64,000 nt of DNA from Burkholderiales bacterium (lineage in GTDB: Bacteria > Pseudomonadota > Gammaproteobacteria > Burkholderiales > Burkholderiaceae_C), in the NCBI GenBank assembly GCA_030604135.1, contig JAUVWL010000002.1, forward strand, positions 1 to 64,000, read 5' to 3'. Of the stretch, positions 1-8,465 are shown piece by piece. Each line of letters opens with the position of its first letter. The first letter of the stretch is position 1. Under the pieces are notes generated by a model, which searched no databases, was not told the origin of the DNA, and worked only from the letters and a program-made list of their open reading frames with translations. The translations under genes were made by a program, and so were the position numbers.

Positions 1-147
1 GTGCTCACGCTCTCTCGCTGCTGGACGCGGCACATCCCGGGCCGTTCCAGGCCCAGAAACCCCGCTCACTCCAAGCCTCATCCTTCGCAGTCATACAAGC
101 GGGCGGCTTAAGTTCGGTGGATTGGGGTTCCTCCCCGGTCCAGCCGG

Positions 148-1125
148 TTGCTCGACCAGGTTCGCGAGCGCATTCGATATTTGCACTACAGCCTACAGAC
201 CGAAAAGGTCTATGTCTACTGGGCCAAGGCTTTTGTGTTGTGGGCAGCCCGCACTCACGGCGGTTTCCGGCATCTGCGGGAAATGGGCCAGGCCGAGGTT
301 GAGGGTTTTCTGTCCATGCTGGCCAATGAGAAGCAGGTGTCACCAGCCACGCACCGGCAGGCGCTCAATGCGCTGCTCTTCCTCTACCGGCAGGTGCTGG
401 GCGTGGAATTGCCCTGGATGAACGACATCGGGCGCCCACCCGAGCGCAAGCGCATTCCAGTGGTCCTTTCCGCTCAGGAAGTGCAGCGCGTGCTGGAACT
501 GATGACTGGCACCGAGTCCATGCTGGCGTCCCTGCTCTATGGGAGCGGCCTGCGCTTGCGAGAAGCTCTCGGTTTGCGTGTGAAGGACCTTGACTTTGAT
601 CGGCATGCGGTCGTGGTGCGCAGTGGCAAAGGCGGCAAAGACCGGGTGGTGATGCTGCCCAGGACCCTTGTGCCCAGACTGCGCGAGCAGTTGAACCACG
701 CGCGTGCGCTGTGGGGTCAGGACCGCAGCAGCGGACAAAGCGGCGTATTTCTACCCCATGCGCTGGAGCGCAAGTACCCGCGCGCCGGCGAAAGCTGGGC
801 CTGGTTTTGGGTGTTTCCCTCGCCACGGTTGTCAACGGACCCGCAAACAGGTGTGGTGCGTCGGCACCATCTGTTTGAAGAGCGACTGAACCGCCAACTC
901 AAGAAGGCCGTCGCCCAGGCCGGCATTGCCAAACCGGTGTCGGTGCACACGCTGCGCCATTCGTTTGCCACGCACCTGCTGCAGGCGGGCACCGACATCC
1001 GCACCGTGCAGGAGCTGCTGGGACATTCCGATGTGTCCACCACCATGATCTACACCCACGTGCTCAAGGTGGCGGCCGGCGGCACGGCCAGCCCGCTGGA
1101 CGCGCTGCCGGCTACGGCGATTTGA
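148..1125 (+). CDS. intI: Integron-type tyrosine recombinase (IntI family)
   Basis: A 325-aa site-specific recombinase of the kind that inserts and excises gene cassettes at attI/attC sites. The catalytic set is complete: Arg136 (GSGLRLRE), a lysine in GKGGKDR (about 164), His267 and Arg270 (HTLRH), His293 (LGHSDVS) and the nucleophile Tyr302 (MIYTH). The extra segment at about 200-240 ([13 protein letters not shown], then STDP and VVRRHH) is the integron-specific patch that separates IntI from XerC/XerD, and the C-terminal SPLDALP is also typical. The start is TTG at 148. The frame is closed by TAA at 109-111 and holds no ATG or GTG between, although an ATT at 121 is possible. In integrons the cassette array lies on the opposite side of attI from the integrase body and is read divergently, so any array would be left of position 1. 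The 3' end overlaps the convergent neighbour by 14 bp. Confidence 0.93.
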   Translation: MLDQVRERIRYLHYSLQTEKVYVYWAKAFVLWAARTHGGFRHLREMGQAEVEGFLSMLANEKQVSPATHRQALNALLFLYRQVLGVELPWMNDIGRPPERKRIPVVLSAQEVQRVLELMTGTESMLASLLYGSGLRLREALGLRVKDLDFDRHAVVVRSGKGGKDRVVMLPRTLVPRLREQLNHARALWGQDRSSGQSGVFLPHALERKYPRAGESWAWFWVFPSPRLSTDPQTGVVRRHHLFEERLNRQLKKAVAQAGIAKPVSVHTLRHSFATHLLQAGTDIRTVQELLGHSDVSTTMIYTHVLKVAAGGTASPLDALPATAI

Positions 1126-1876
1126 GCAGCAGCGCGCGGGCCGCCTCGATGCGCTGGGCCAGCGGCGCGCCGGGGTGGTTCATGACGGCCTTGAGAAAGT
1201 CGGCCGGGTCGTCGAAGGGGCCGGCCAGGTCGGACATGGCGATGTCCGGGTTCTGGGTGGGCGGTTTGATGCAGGTCGGCTCTGGCTCTGCAGTGGGTGC
1301 TCGCTCACCCGCCAGCAGGCTCTGGCAGGCGCGCGCCCAGGCCTTGGCATCGATGCTGCGGTGGCGGGCCAGCAGCTCGGCCTGGGCGTCGTCGCCGGGG
1401 TCGATGTCCAGCGCTGGCTCGTCGTTGAAGACGGCCGCCAGGTCGGGCGCCACAAAGGCCGACCAGCGCGGCTCGGCGCCGGGCAGCCGAGCGGGCACGC
1501 GGGGCGCGTGCTGCCAGCCGCCGTCCACCGCGCGTGGCCACACCAACAGGCGCCGGGCGACGGCGTCGGGTGGAGCATGGGGCAGCCACCGCGCAGCCAG
1601 GGACACAGCCACCTGGTGCGCGGCCTGCACCGGCACGGGTTCGGCTAGCGGGAACCAGAGCTGAAAGGTGTCAAGCCCGTCGACCGCGATCAGCGGGGCG
1701 GGCCAGTCCAGCTCGGCCTGCACGGCCTGCCACAGGGTCGCCAGGGTGGACCAGTCGGCCGGGCGGCCCCAGGCGACCACCAGCGCGCGGGTGCGGCCCT
1801 GTGGGTCGATGAGGTCGGCGCCCTTGCTCGGGTCGGCGGCGAACAGGCGCGCCCATTCGGAGTGCAGTCGGTTCAT
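1112..1876 (-). CDS. Hypothetical protein of unknown function, 254 aa
   Basis: I do not recognise this family. The protein is soluble by inspection: no signal peptide or membrane segment, many Trp, Ala and Pro. A central stretch ([13 protein letters not shown], about residue 70) faintly recalls the beta-strand region of archaeo-eukaryotic-primase-like folds, but this is too weak to name. The C-terminal third is a Pro-rich linker followed by a helical end ([12 protein letters not shown]). It starts 19 bp after the stop of the large penicillin-binding protein gene on the same strand, so it is probably co-transcribed with it. Its last 14 bp overlap the end of the convergent integrase gene, which places the integron boundary tightly against it. 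Confidence 0.75.
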   Translation of the reverse strand: MNRLHSEWARLFAADPSKGADLIDPQGRTRALVVAWGRPADWSTLATLWQAVQAELDWPAPLIAVDGLDTFQLWFPLAEPVPVQAAHQVAVSLAARWLPHAPPDAVARRLLVWPRAVDGGWQHAPRVPARLPGAEPRWSAFVAPDLAAVFNDEPALDIDPGDDAQAELLARHRSIDAKAWARACQSLLAGERAPTAEPEPTCIKPPTQNPDIAMSDLAGPFDDPADFLKAVMNHPGAPLAQRIEAARALLLKSP

Positions 1877-1895
1877 GTCGAAATGTTAAGGCCCA

Positions 1896-4800
1896 TCACT
1901 GCCCGTTCGGGCAGCCTGCCTCCAGCGCCGGGTCCAGGTAGGGCATGAGCACCGGCCCCATGGAGCGCAGAATCTGCACCGGCAGGCCGGAGGTGAAGCG
2001 GTAGCGGGCCGCCTCGGGGCCGGTGACGTAGGCCGTCAGGCTGCCGAAGTAGCGGTCGCCCAGGTTGAAGGCAAAGGTGGCGGTGCGGTTGAGCGAGAAC
2101 ACCGGCCGGCCCTGCACCACCACGCGGTTGTCGCCGGTGCCGGTTTTGCCGCCGGGTGACAGGTCCTGGCCGTCGCGGGTCTGGAAACTGCCGGCCAGGC
2201 GCCTGGCCGTGCCCTGCTCCACCACCTCGGCCAGCACGCGGCGCAGGGCGCGCGCGACCTCGGGCGGCATGACCTGTTCGGCCTGCCCTTCGGGTTGGGC
2301 AAAGGCGGTCTCCCAGGGGGTGTCTCGGCCAAAACGCAGGTCGCTCAGGCGGCGCGTTGGCAGGCGCACGCCGTCGTTGACGATGACGCCCATGAGCTCG
2401 GCCAGGGCGGCCGGCCGGTCGCCCGAGCTGCCCAGCGCGGTGGCCAGCGAGGGCACGAGCTGGGCAAAGGGGTAACCCAGGCGCGCCCAGCGCTGGTGGA
2501 TGTCGAGAAAGGCCTCCACCTCCAGCATAGTCTGGATGCGGCTGTCCTGCGCGCTGCGGGCGCGGGTGTTGAACAGCCAGCCGTAGACCTCCTGGCGCAC
2601 CGCATGGCTGTCGGCCACCGCCTGCGCCAGCGTGGCCTCGGGTCGCTGCAGGCGGTAGCCCACCACCCAGAGTTCCAGCGGGTGCACGCCGGCCACATGG
2701 CCGCGGTCGGTCAGGCCCATGGCGCTGGGGGCCAGTTGGTCGTACAGGCGGCGCAATGTCTCGCGACCGGGTGCGGCTTCACCCAGGCGCGCCCCCACAA
2801 AACCCTGCAGCACGTCGAGCGAAGCGTCGGGCTCCAGGTAGCGGAACACGGCCACCAGGCGCTGCGGCGTGGCGCGCAGGCCTTCGAGCAGCTGGGCACG
2901 CAGTTCGTCGGGCGTGCGGCCTTCGGTCTTGCGCCAGAAGCGGCGCACAAACACCTGGCCTTCGCGGTCGGCGAAGCGCGCCAGGTACTCCAGGCGGCGG
3001 GGGTCGCTGGCGTCGTCGAACACCCGCGCGCTGCCACCGGGCATCTGCACACTGGCGTGGTTGACGACCTCGCGCATCAGGCGCACAAAGGGCAGGTTGA
3101 TGGACGCCTGCATGGCCTCGCGCAGGGTCGGGCTGCGGTTGTCGTCGCTACGGTTGAAGTTGTTGAAGCGGTGCAGGCCGCCGCCGGTGAAGAAGTTCTG
3201 GTCCGGATTGGCCGAGAAGCGGCGCTCCAGCGCGGCTTCGAGCATGGGCTCCAGACCGGTGTCGCTGGCAGCAACGAGGTGGTCGACGGCCCAGCGGGTG
3301 AGTGTGTCGCGCGCCTCAACCGCCTGCTGCCGCAAGGGGGGCGCGCCGTCGGCGGTCAGGCGTGCATGCAGCTCGGCGACCATTTCCAGGTAGGTGGCCA
3401 GCACGCGCAGTTTGGCGGTGGACCCCAGTTCCAGCTTGCTGCCTTCGTTGATGTCCAGCGCCTGGCCGGAGGTGTCGGTCTGCACGCGCACGCGGTTGCC
3501 CTGCGGGGTTCGCTCCATCAGGGTGAAGCTGTAACGCACCTGCCCCATGCCCGCCTCGGTCAGCAGGCGTTCCCCCATCAGCCCCTGCTGGCGGGCAAAG
3601 TCAGGTTCGGTCAGCCGCGCCAGGTAGGCATCGACCGCTTCCTGCAGCGGCCCGTGCAGGGTGGTGCCCAGCTCGGCATCGAACCGGTCGAGCTGGTAGA
3701 GCGAAACGCCGAGCCAGCCGGCCAGCCGGGCGCGCGCAGCGGTGCTGCCCTTGCCCGGGTGCACCTCGGGCCGGGGCGGGTTGGCGGCCATGTCCCGAAA
3801 TTGCAGGCGCTCGGCCAGCGCAGCATCGCGCCATTCGCGCGAGATGATGCCGGCGCCGCGCAGCAGACGCAGGTGGGCATCGGTCACCTGGTCCAGGTCG
3901 TCGCGCCCCTGGAACAGGTACCACGCGGGGCGGCGGTGCGCCACCATGAGGGCCACCACCTGGCGCAGTATCTGGGCCTGCCCGGGACCGGGTGGCTGCG
4001 GGTCGCGGGCACGCAGCATGGCGTGCCAGGCGTCGGTGAAGTCGGTGCCGAACCAGACCCAGAGACCATCACCCAGACCATGCACCTCGCCATGGCGCGG
4101 CGCGGCGGCCAGCGGCACGGTGTTGAGGTAATCGAGCACGATCTGGCGGCGCACCGGCAGGTTGTGCTCGCCCTGCCGGTAGGCGCGCAGCGCGGCCGAG
4201 ACCATCTGGCGCAGCTTTTCCCGGGGCTCGTGGGTCAGGCCGCCGGGTGAGTGCCGGTATTTCTCGATCTGGGTGGCCAGGGTGCTGCCACCGGGGGTGT
4301 CCAGGTCAAGGTCCAGGCGGCTGCCCAGCTGCCCCATGAGCGCACGCGCAAACCGCACCCAGTCGACCGCCGGGTTCAGCTGGGGCCGGCGCTCGTCCAG
4401 CAGGTCGCGGTTCTCGATAAACAGCAGCGACTGCACGACCACCTCGGGCACATCCTCGAAGCGCAGGTAGCGCCGGTGGGGGTAGCTGAAGGCGTAGACC
4501 GGCTCGCGCCGGCAGTCGTACACCGTCAGGCCCGCGTGCGCCCGCTCGGGGAACGGGTTGGACAGGCCGAGTTCGAAATGGCGACGCAAGGCCGGCTCGG
4601 GCGCGGCCTGCTGGACCACGACCAGACCACGCTCCTGCAGGCGCTGACTGAACATGGGCAGCTGGGTGTAGCCCAAACGCTGGTTGTAGGGCCCATGGGC
4701 GGGCACCACAAAACCTTCGGCTTGGCCCAGGTGCAGGTTGTAGGTCAGGCCGCGCGCGTGCTGGGTCAGCCAGCGGGCCTGAAAGGTGGAAAAGTGCAGT

Positions 4801-4946
4801 TCGTGCCAGGCAAGCGCCGCCAGCACCAGCAGCCAGAACAGGCACCAGGCCAGCCATTTCAGACGGCGGGCCAGCCGCCCTTCCGTGGCCACAGACGGCG
4901 ACGGGGTGTTCGAGGTCGCCGTCTGGCTGGCTTCGAGGGGGTGCAA
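1896..4946 (-). CDS. Large divergent bifunctional penicillin-binding protein (GT51 plus transpeptidase), 1016 aa
   Basis: Probably polymerises and cross-links peptidoglycan in the periplasm. A single N-terminal membrane anchor lies at about 30-47. The GT51-like domain has a non-standard catalytic stretch, FIENRDLL (Glu178), where typical enzymes have EDxxFxxHxG, but it keeps a GGSTLATQIEKY block at about 219-230 in place of GGSTITQQ. The transpeptidase motifs are present: STAK near 507, SIN in the middle of the domain and KTGTG near 933. At 1016 aa it is about 250 aa longer than PBP1A because of insertions between the domains. The start is TTG at 4946 with GGGAG about nine bases upstream. It is divergent from the canonical PBP1A gene and is followed by the unknown gene ending at 1112. 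Whether the glycosyltransferase is active cannot be told from sequence. Confidence 0.85.
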   Translation of the reverse strand: MHPLEASQTATSNTPSPSVATEGRLARRLKWLAWCLFWLLVLAALAWHELHFSTFQARWLTQHARGLTYNLHLGQAEGFVVPAHGPYNQRLGYTQLPMFSQRLQERGLVVVQQAAPEPALRRHFELGLSNPFPERAHAGLTVYDCRREPVYAFSYPHRRYLRFEDVPEVVVQSLLFIENRDLLDERRPQLNPAVDWVRFARALMGQLGSRLDLDLDTPGGSTLATQIEKYRHSPGGLTHEPREKLRQMVSAALRAYRQGEHNLPVRRQIVLDYLNTVPLAAAPRHGEVHGLGDGLWVWFGTDFTDAWHAMLRARDPQPPGPGQAQILRQVVALMVAHRRPAWYLFQGRDDLDQVTDAHLRLLRGAGIISREWRDAALAERLQFRDMAANPPRPEVHPGKGSTAARARLAGWLGVSLYQLDRFDAELGTTLHGPLQEAVDAYLARLTEPDFARQQGLMGERLLTEAGMGQVRYSFTLMERTPQGNRVRVQTDTSGQALDINEGSKLELGSTAKLRVLATYLEMVAELHARLTADGAPPLRQQAVEARDTLTRWAVDHLVAASDTGLEPMLEAALERRFSANPDQNFFTGGGLHRFNNFNRSDDNRSPTLREAMQASINLPFVRLMREVVNHASVQMPGGSARVFDDASDPRRLEYLARFADREGQVFVRRFWRKTEGRTPDELRAQLLEGLRATPQRLVAVFRYLEPDASLDVLQGFVGARLGEAAPGRETLRRLYDQLAPSAMGLTDRGHVAGVHPLELWVVGYRLQRPEATLAQAVADSHAVRQEVYGWLFNTRARSAQDSRIQTMLEVEAFLDIHQRWARLGYPFAQLVPSLATALGSSGDRPAALAELMGVIVNDGVRLPTRRLSDLRFGRDTPWETAFAQPEGQAEQVMPPEVARALRRVLAEVVEQGTARRLAGSFQTRDGQDLSPGGKTGTGDNRVVVQGRPVFSLNRTATFAFNLGDRYFGSLTAYVTGPEAARYRFTSGLPVQILRSMGPVLMPYLDPALEAGCPNGQ

Positions 4947-5078
4947 CGCGCTTTTCTCCCGGGGTTCTCATCCGATCATAGTGGCCGGCCTGGGCCGTTT
5001 CGGGACAAACGCACGAAACACACAAAGCGTTACCCGACATTCACCGAAGACGCACCGTCGGACACGATAATTCGCGCC

Positions 5079-7367
5079 ATGTTCCTGGTCACCTCCCGCC
5101 GCCGGGCCCTGGCTGCGGGCCTTTTTGTGCTCGGCGCGCCCCTGCTGGGCGCTCCGACGGCACAGGCGTCGACATTCGAGCTGCCCCCCATCGACCGCAT
5201 CGTGCAGTACCAGCCGAAGCTGCCGCTGCAGGTGTTCACCGCCGACGGGGTCGAAATCGCCCAGTTCGGCAGCGAGCGGCGCGAATACGTGCCGCTGGAA
5301 CGCATGCCGCGCCTGCTGCAGCAGGCGGTGCTGGCCGTTGAAGACACGCGATTTCACGAACACGGCGGCGTCGACCCCAAGGGCATGGCGCGCGCAGCGC
5401 TGTCCATGATGACCGGCGGCCGGCGCCAGGGGGCTTCAACCATCACGCAGCAGCTGGTGCGCACCATGCTGCTGACCCACGAATTCAGCGTGGAACGCAA
5501 GGCCAAGGAGATCGTGCTGGCGCTGCGGGTGGAGGACGCCCTGCCCAAGGACCGCATCCTGGAGATCTACCTCAACGAGATCTACCTGGGCCAGCGGGCC
5601 TATGGCTTTGCCGCTGCCTCGCGCACCTACTTTGGCAAACCCCTGGACGAGCTGAGCCTGGCCGAAACCGCCATGCTCGCCGGTCTGCCCCAGAACCCGC
5701 ACTATGCCAACCCGGTCAGCAACCTGGAGCGGGCCACCCGCCGCCAGCACATCGTGCTCGAACGCATGCGGGCCACCGGACTGATCGACGAGGCGCAGGT
5801 GAAAAAGGCCAAGGCCGAGAAGCTGCGAATCAGGCCGCCGGGGCAGCAGCGCCCGGTGCAGGCGGCCCACGTGGCCGAGATGGCGCGACGCGCGGTGGTC
5901 GAACGCTTTGGCACCGAAGCCTATTCCAGCGGCATCCGCGTCATCACGTCATTGCAGTCGGCACCGCAGCAGGCGGCCCACGAGGCCTTGCAGCGCGGCG
6001 TGCTGGCGCAGGACCGGCGCGGCCCCTGGCGAGGCCCCGAAGCCCGCATCAGCCTGCCGGCAGGCGATACCCAGGCAGCCCAGGAAGCTGCGCTGGACGC
6101 CCTCAAAGGGCAACGCGACGACGATGTGCTGCGGCTGGCGGTGGTGCTGGAGGCCAGCCCCCAGGCGGTGAAAGCCCAGCTGGCCGGGGGCGAACGCATC
6201 ACCCTCCAGGGCGAAGGCCTGCGCTGGGCCCGCGCCGCGCTGCAGCCCAAGGCCAGCGCAGGGCTGAAGATCGAGCGGGGCTCGGTGATCCGCGTGGTGC
6301 AACAGGGCAAGAGCTGGGCCATCACCCAGTGGCCCGAGGCCGAGGCGGCCCTGGTGGCGCTGGACCCCGCGTCCGGTCGGGTGCACGCCCTGGTGGGCAG
6401 CTACGACTTCAGCCGCCAGCCGTTCAACCACGTGACCCAGGCCTGGCGGCAACCCGGCTCGGCCATCAAGCCCCTTCTGTACTCCGCCGCACTGGAGTCG
6501 CGCATCATGCCGGGCACCCTGGTCGATGACCGGCCCTTCACCGCGGCCAACGGCTGGAGCCCGGGCAACAGTGGCGGTGCCTTCCAGGACGAGCCGATGA
6601 GCCTGCGCGAGGCGCTGGCACGGTCAAGCAACCTGGTCAGCGTGCGGGTGTTGCAGGAATCGGGCACCGGTCAGGCGCGCCAGTGGCTCACCCGCTTCGG
6701 GCTGGATGCCCCGCGCCAGCCGGACAACCTCACCCTGGCCCTGGGCACCGGGCAGGTCACCCCTCTGCAGATGGCCCGCGCCTATGCCACCCTGGCCAAC
6801 GGCGGCTGGTTGCCCGAGGTGGTGGTGATCGAGAAGATCATCGACGCGCAGGGCAAGGTCTTGTTTGAAGCACCCTCACCCACCGAACGCACCGAGGACA
6901 ACCGCGCCATTCCGGCGCGCAACGCCTGGCTGACCGGCAACCTGCTGGGCGAGGTCACCCGCAGCGGCACCGCTGCCAGCGTGCAGCAACGCTTGCGCCG
7001 CACCGACCTGTATGGCAAGACCGGCACCACCGACAAGGCCTTCGACGCCTGGTTTGCCGGCTACCACCCCAGCCTGGCGGCGGTGGTGTGGGTCGGGCAC
7101 GGTTCGCCCCGCAGCCTGGGCCCACAGGAGTCGGGCAGCCGCACCGCCCTGCCCATCTGGTCAGAGTTCATGGAGCGCGCGCTCAAGGGCGTGCCGGTGG
7201 CGGCCCCGCCGTCACCACCGCCCGGGCTGGACCACACCGGCAACGACTGGATCTACAGCGAATGGCGCGAGGGCGGCTGGGTGACCGAGATCTCTGACGA
7301 AAAAGGCGTCCAGCTGGCCGGACCACCGACCCTGCTGGACGCCCTGCGCGCCATCTTCAAACCCTGA
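5079..7367 (+). CDS. mrcA: Penicillin-binding protein 1A, peptidoglycan glycosyltransferase/transpeptidase
   Basis: A class A PBP of 762 aa that polymerises lipid II and cross-links stem peptides in the periplasm. The N-terminus (MFLVTSRRRALAAGLF) is a membrane anchor or signal. GT51 motifs are canonical: Glu88 in VEDTRFHEHGG and GASTITQQLVRTM at about 118-130. The transpeptidase triad is SAIK (Ser461), SSN (516-518) and KTG (647-649). The same frame stays open upstream to 4251, antisense to the neighbour, but only the ATG at 5079 gives the expected N-terminus. A GATAAT box at 5066-5071 ends seven bases before this ATG and there is no Shine-Dalgarno sequence, so the transcript may be leaderless. 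It is divergent from the large PBP-like gene, so the two cell-wall synthases share one 132-bp promoter region. Confidence 0.93.
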   Translation: MFLVTSRRRALAAGLFVLGAPLLGAPTAQASTFELPPIDRIVQYQPKLPLQVFTADGVEIAQFGSERREYVPLERMPRLLQQAVLAVEDTRFHEHGGVDPKGMARAALSMMTGGRRQGASTITQQLVRTMLLTHEFSVERKAKEIVLALRVEDALPKDRILEIYLNEIYLGQRAYGFAAASRTYFGKPLDELSLAETAMLAGLPQNPHYANPVSNLERATRRQHIVLERMRATGLIDEAQVKKAKAEKLRIRPPGQQRPVQAAHVAEMARRAVVERFGTEAYSSGIRVITSLQSAPQQAAHEALQRGVLAQDRRGPWRGPEARISLPAGDTQAAQEAALDALKGQRDDDVLRLAVVLEASPQAVKAQLAGGERITLQGEGLRWARAALQPKASAGLKIERGSVIRVVQQGKSWAITQWPEAEAALVALDPASGRVHALVGSYDFSRQPFNHVTQAWRQPGSAIKPLLYSAALESRIMPGTLVDDRPFTAANGWSPGNSGGAFQDEPMSLREALARSSNLVSVRVLQESGTGQARQWLTRFGLDAPRQPDNLTLALGTGQVTPLQMARAYATLANGGWLPEVVVIEKIIDAQGKVLFEAPSPTERTEDNRAIPARNAWLTGNLLGEVTRSGTAASVQQRLRRTDLYGKTGTTDKAFDAWFAGYHPSLAAVVWVGHGSPRSLGPQESGSRTALPIWSEFMERALKGVPVAAPPSPPPGLDHTGNDWIYSEWREGGWVTEISDEKGVQLAGPPTLLDALRAIFKP

Positions 7368-7398
7368 CGCACCCGCTGCCGTTCACCGGCAAGCGGTT

Positions 7399-8409
7399 TC
7401 AGCGGCGCAGTTTGGCCAGCTCGGCCTGCACCTCGTTCCAGAGGTCTTCACCCACGTTCTGGGCGATGGTCTTGTTGATGGCCCCGAGCTTCTCGCGCAT
7501 GCGGTTGGTTTCAGCCGGTGTGAATTCGGTGACCTGCATGCCCTTGGCCCGCAGGTCGGCCAGGGCCTTGGCGGCCTCTGCTCGGGTGTCCTGGCGCTCG
7601 AATTCGCGGCTCTTGATGGCGGCATCCATCAGCACCTTCTTTTCGTCGGCCGACAGGCGGTCCCAGTAACGCTTGCTGACCAGCATGATCCACGGGCTGT
7701 AGACATGGTTGGTCACCGCCAGGTGGCGCTGCACCTCATAGAACTTGGACGAGAGGATGGTGTTGAAAGGGTTCTCCTGCCCGTCCACGGCCTTGGTCTC
7801 CAGGGCGGTGAACAGCTCGGAGAAGGCCATGGGCACCGCGTCGGCACCGAGCGTGCGGAAGGTGTCAATGAACACGGGGTTCTGCATCACCCGCAGTTTG
7901 ATGCCACTGAAATCCTCCAGGCGGGCCACCGGCTGGCGGCTGTTGGTCAGGTTGCGGAAGCCGTTTTCCCAATACACCAGACCGACCAGGCCTTTTTCCT
8001 GCAGCTTGTCCATCACCTTCTGGCCAATCGGGCCGTCCAGGATGGCATCGGCCTCTTTTTCGTTGTTGAACAGGAAGGGGGTGTCCCAGATCGCCATTTC
8101 CTTGGTGATGCCGACCAGGGTGGCGGTGGACCCGACCATCATCTCCTGCGCGCCACCGATCAGGGCCTGCTGCATCTGCACGTCCGAGCCCAGTGCGGCC
8201 GCTCCAATGGCCCGAACCCGCATCTTGCCGCCCGACAGACGGGCCACCTCGTCGGCGAACACCTTGGCCGCGCGCCCCTGGTTCGATTGCTCGTTCAGAC
8301 CGTAGCCGAAACGGATGGTGCGGTTGCCGATGTCCTGGGCCTGTGCGAGGCCGCCGGCCACACTGGCGACACCGACGCTCAGGGCGACGACGAGGTGTTT
8401 GAAGTTCAT
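7399..8409 (-). CDS. TRAP transporter periplasmic substrate-binding protein (DctP family), gluconate-type cluster
   Basis: Captures a carboxylate solute in the periplasm for the membrane subunits encoded upstream in the same operon. The 336-aa precursor has a Sec signal peptide ending near AQAQD, then a DctP fold with the signature around FRNLTNSRQPV and GIKLRVMQNPVF. The start is ATG at 8409 preceded by AAGGAGA. A longer open frame to 8649 has no ribosome site and would bury the signal peptide. The operon order is gntK, dctQ, dctM, dctP, so the binding protein is encoded last, 56 bp after dctM. The kinase and LacI-type regulator suggest gluconate or a related sugar acid as substrate, which is inference from context. 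Confidence 0.92.
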   Translation of the reverse strand: MNFKHLVVALSVGVASVAGGLAQAQDIGNRTIRFGYGLNEQSNQGRAAKVFADEVARLSGGKMRVRAIGAAALGSDVQMQQALIGGAQEMMVGSTATLVGITKEMAIWDTPFLFNNEKEADAILDGPIGQKVMDKLQEKGLVGLVYWENGFRNLTNSRQPVARLEDFSGIKLRVMQNPVFIDTFRTLGADAVPMAFSELFTALETKAVDGQENPFNTILSSKFYEVQRHLAVTNHVYSPWIMLVSKRYWDRLSADEKKVLMDAAIKSREFERQDTRAEAAKALADLRAKGMQVTEFTPAETNRMREKLGAINKTIAQNVGEDLWNEVQAELAKLRR

Positions 8410-8465
8410 GGCTATCTCCTTGGGTTGATGGCGGACGGTGCCGCACGGGTGAAACAGGGCGCGCG

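Noticed and set aside
1-147. GGGCGGCTTAAGTTC near 100-114 resembles one arm of integron attC sites
   Set aside because: No partner arm and no GTTRRRY or RYYYAAC core site lie in the 147 bp, so neither attC nor attI can be claimed.
2295-4250. Long open frame (651 codons) on the plus strand antisense to the large PBP gene
   Set aside because: High-GC antisense shadow with His/Gln/Val-biased composition and no domain; the minus-strand gene has clear PBP motifs.
4251-5078. Upstream extension of the PBP1A frame
   Set aside because: It is antisense to the neighbouring PBP and lies before the membrane anchor of PBP1A, so it is not translated as part of it.
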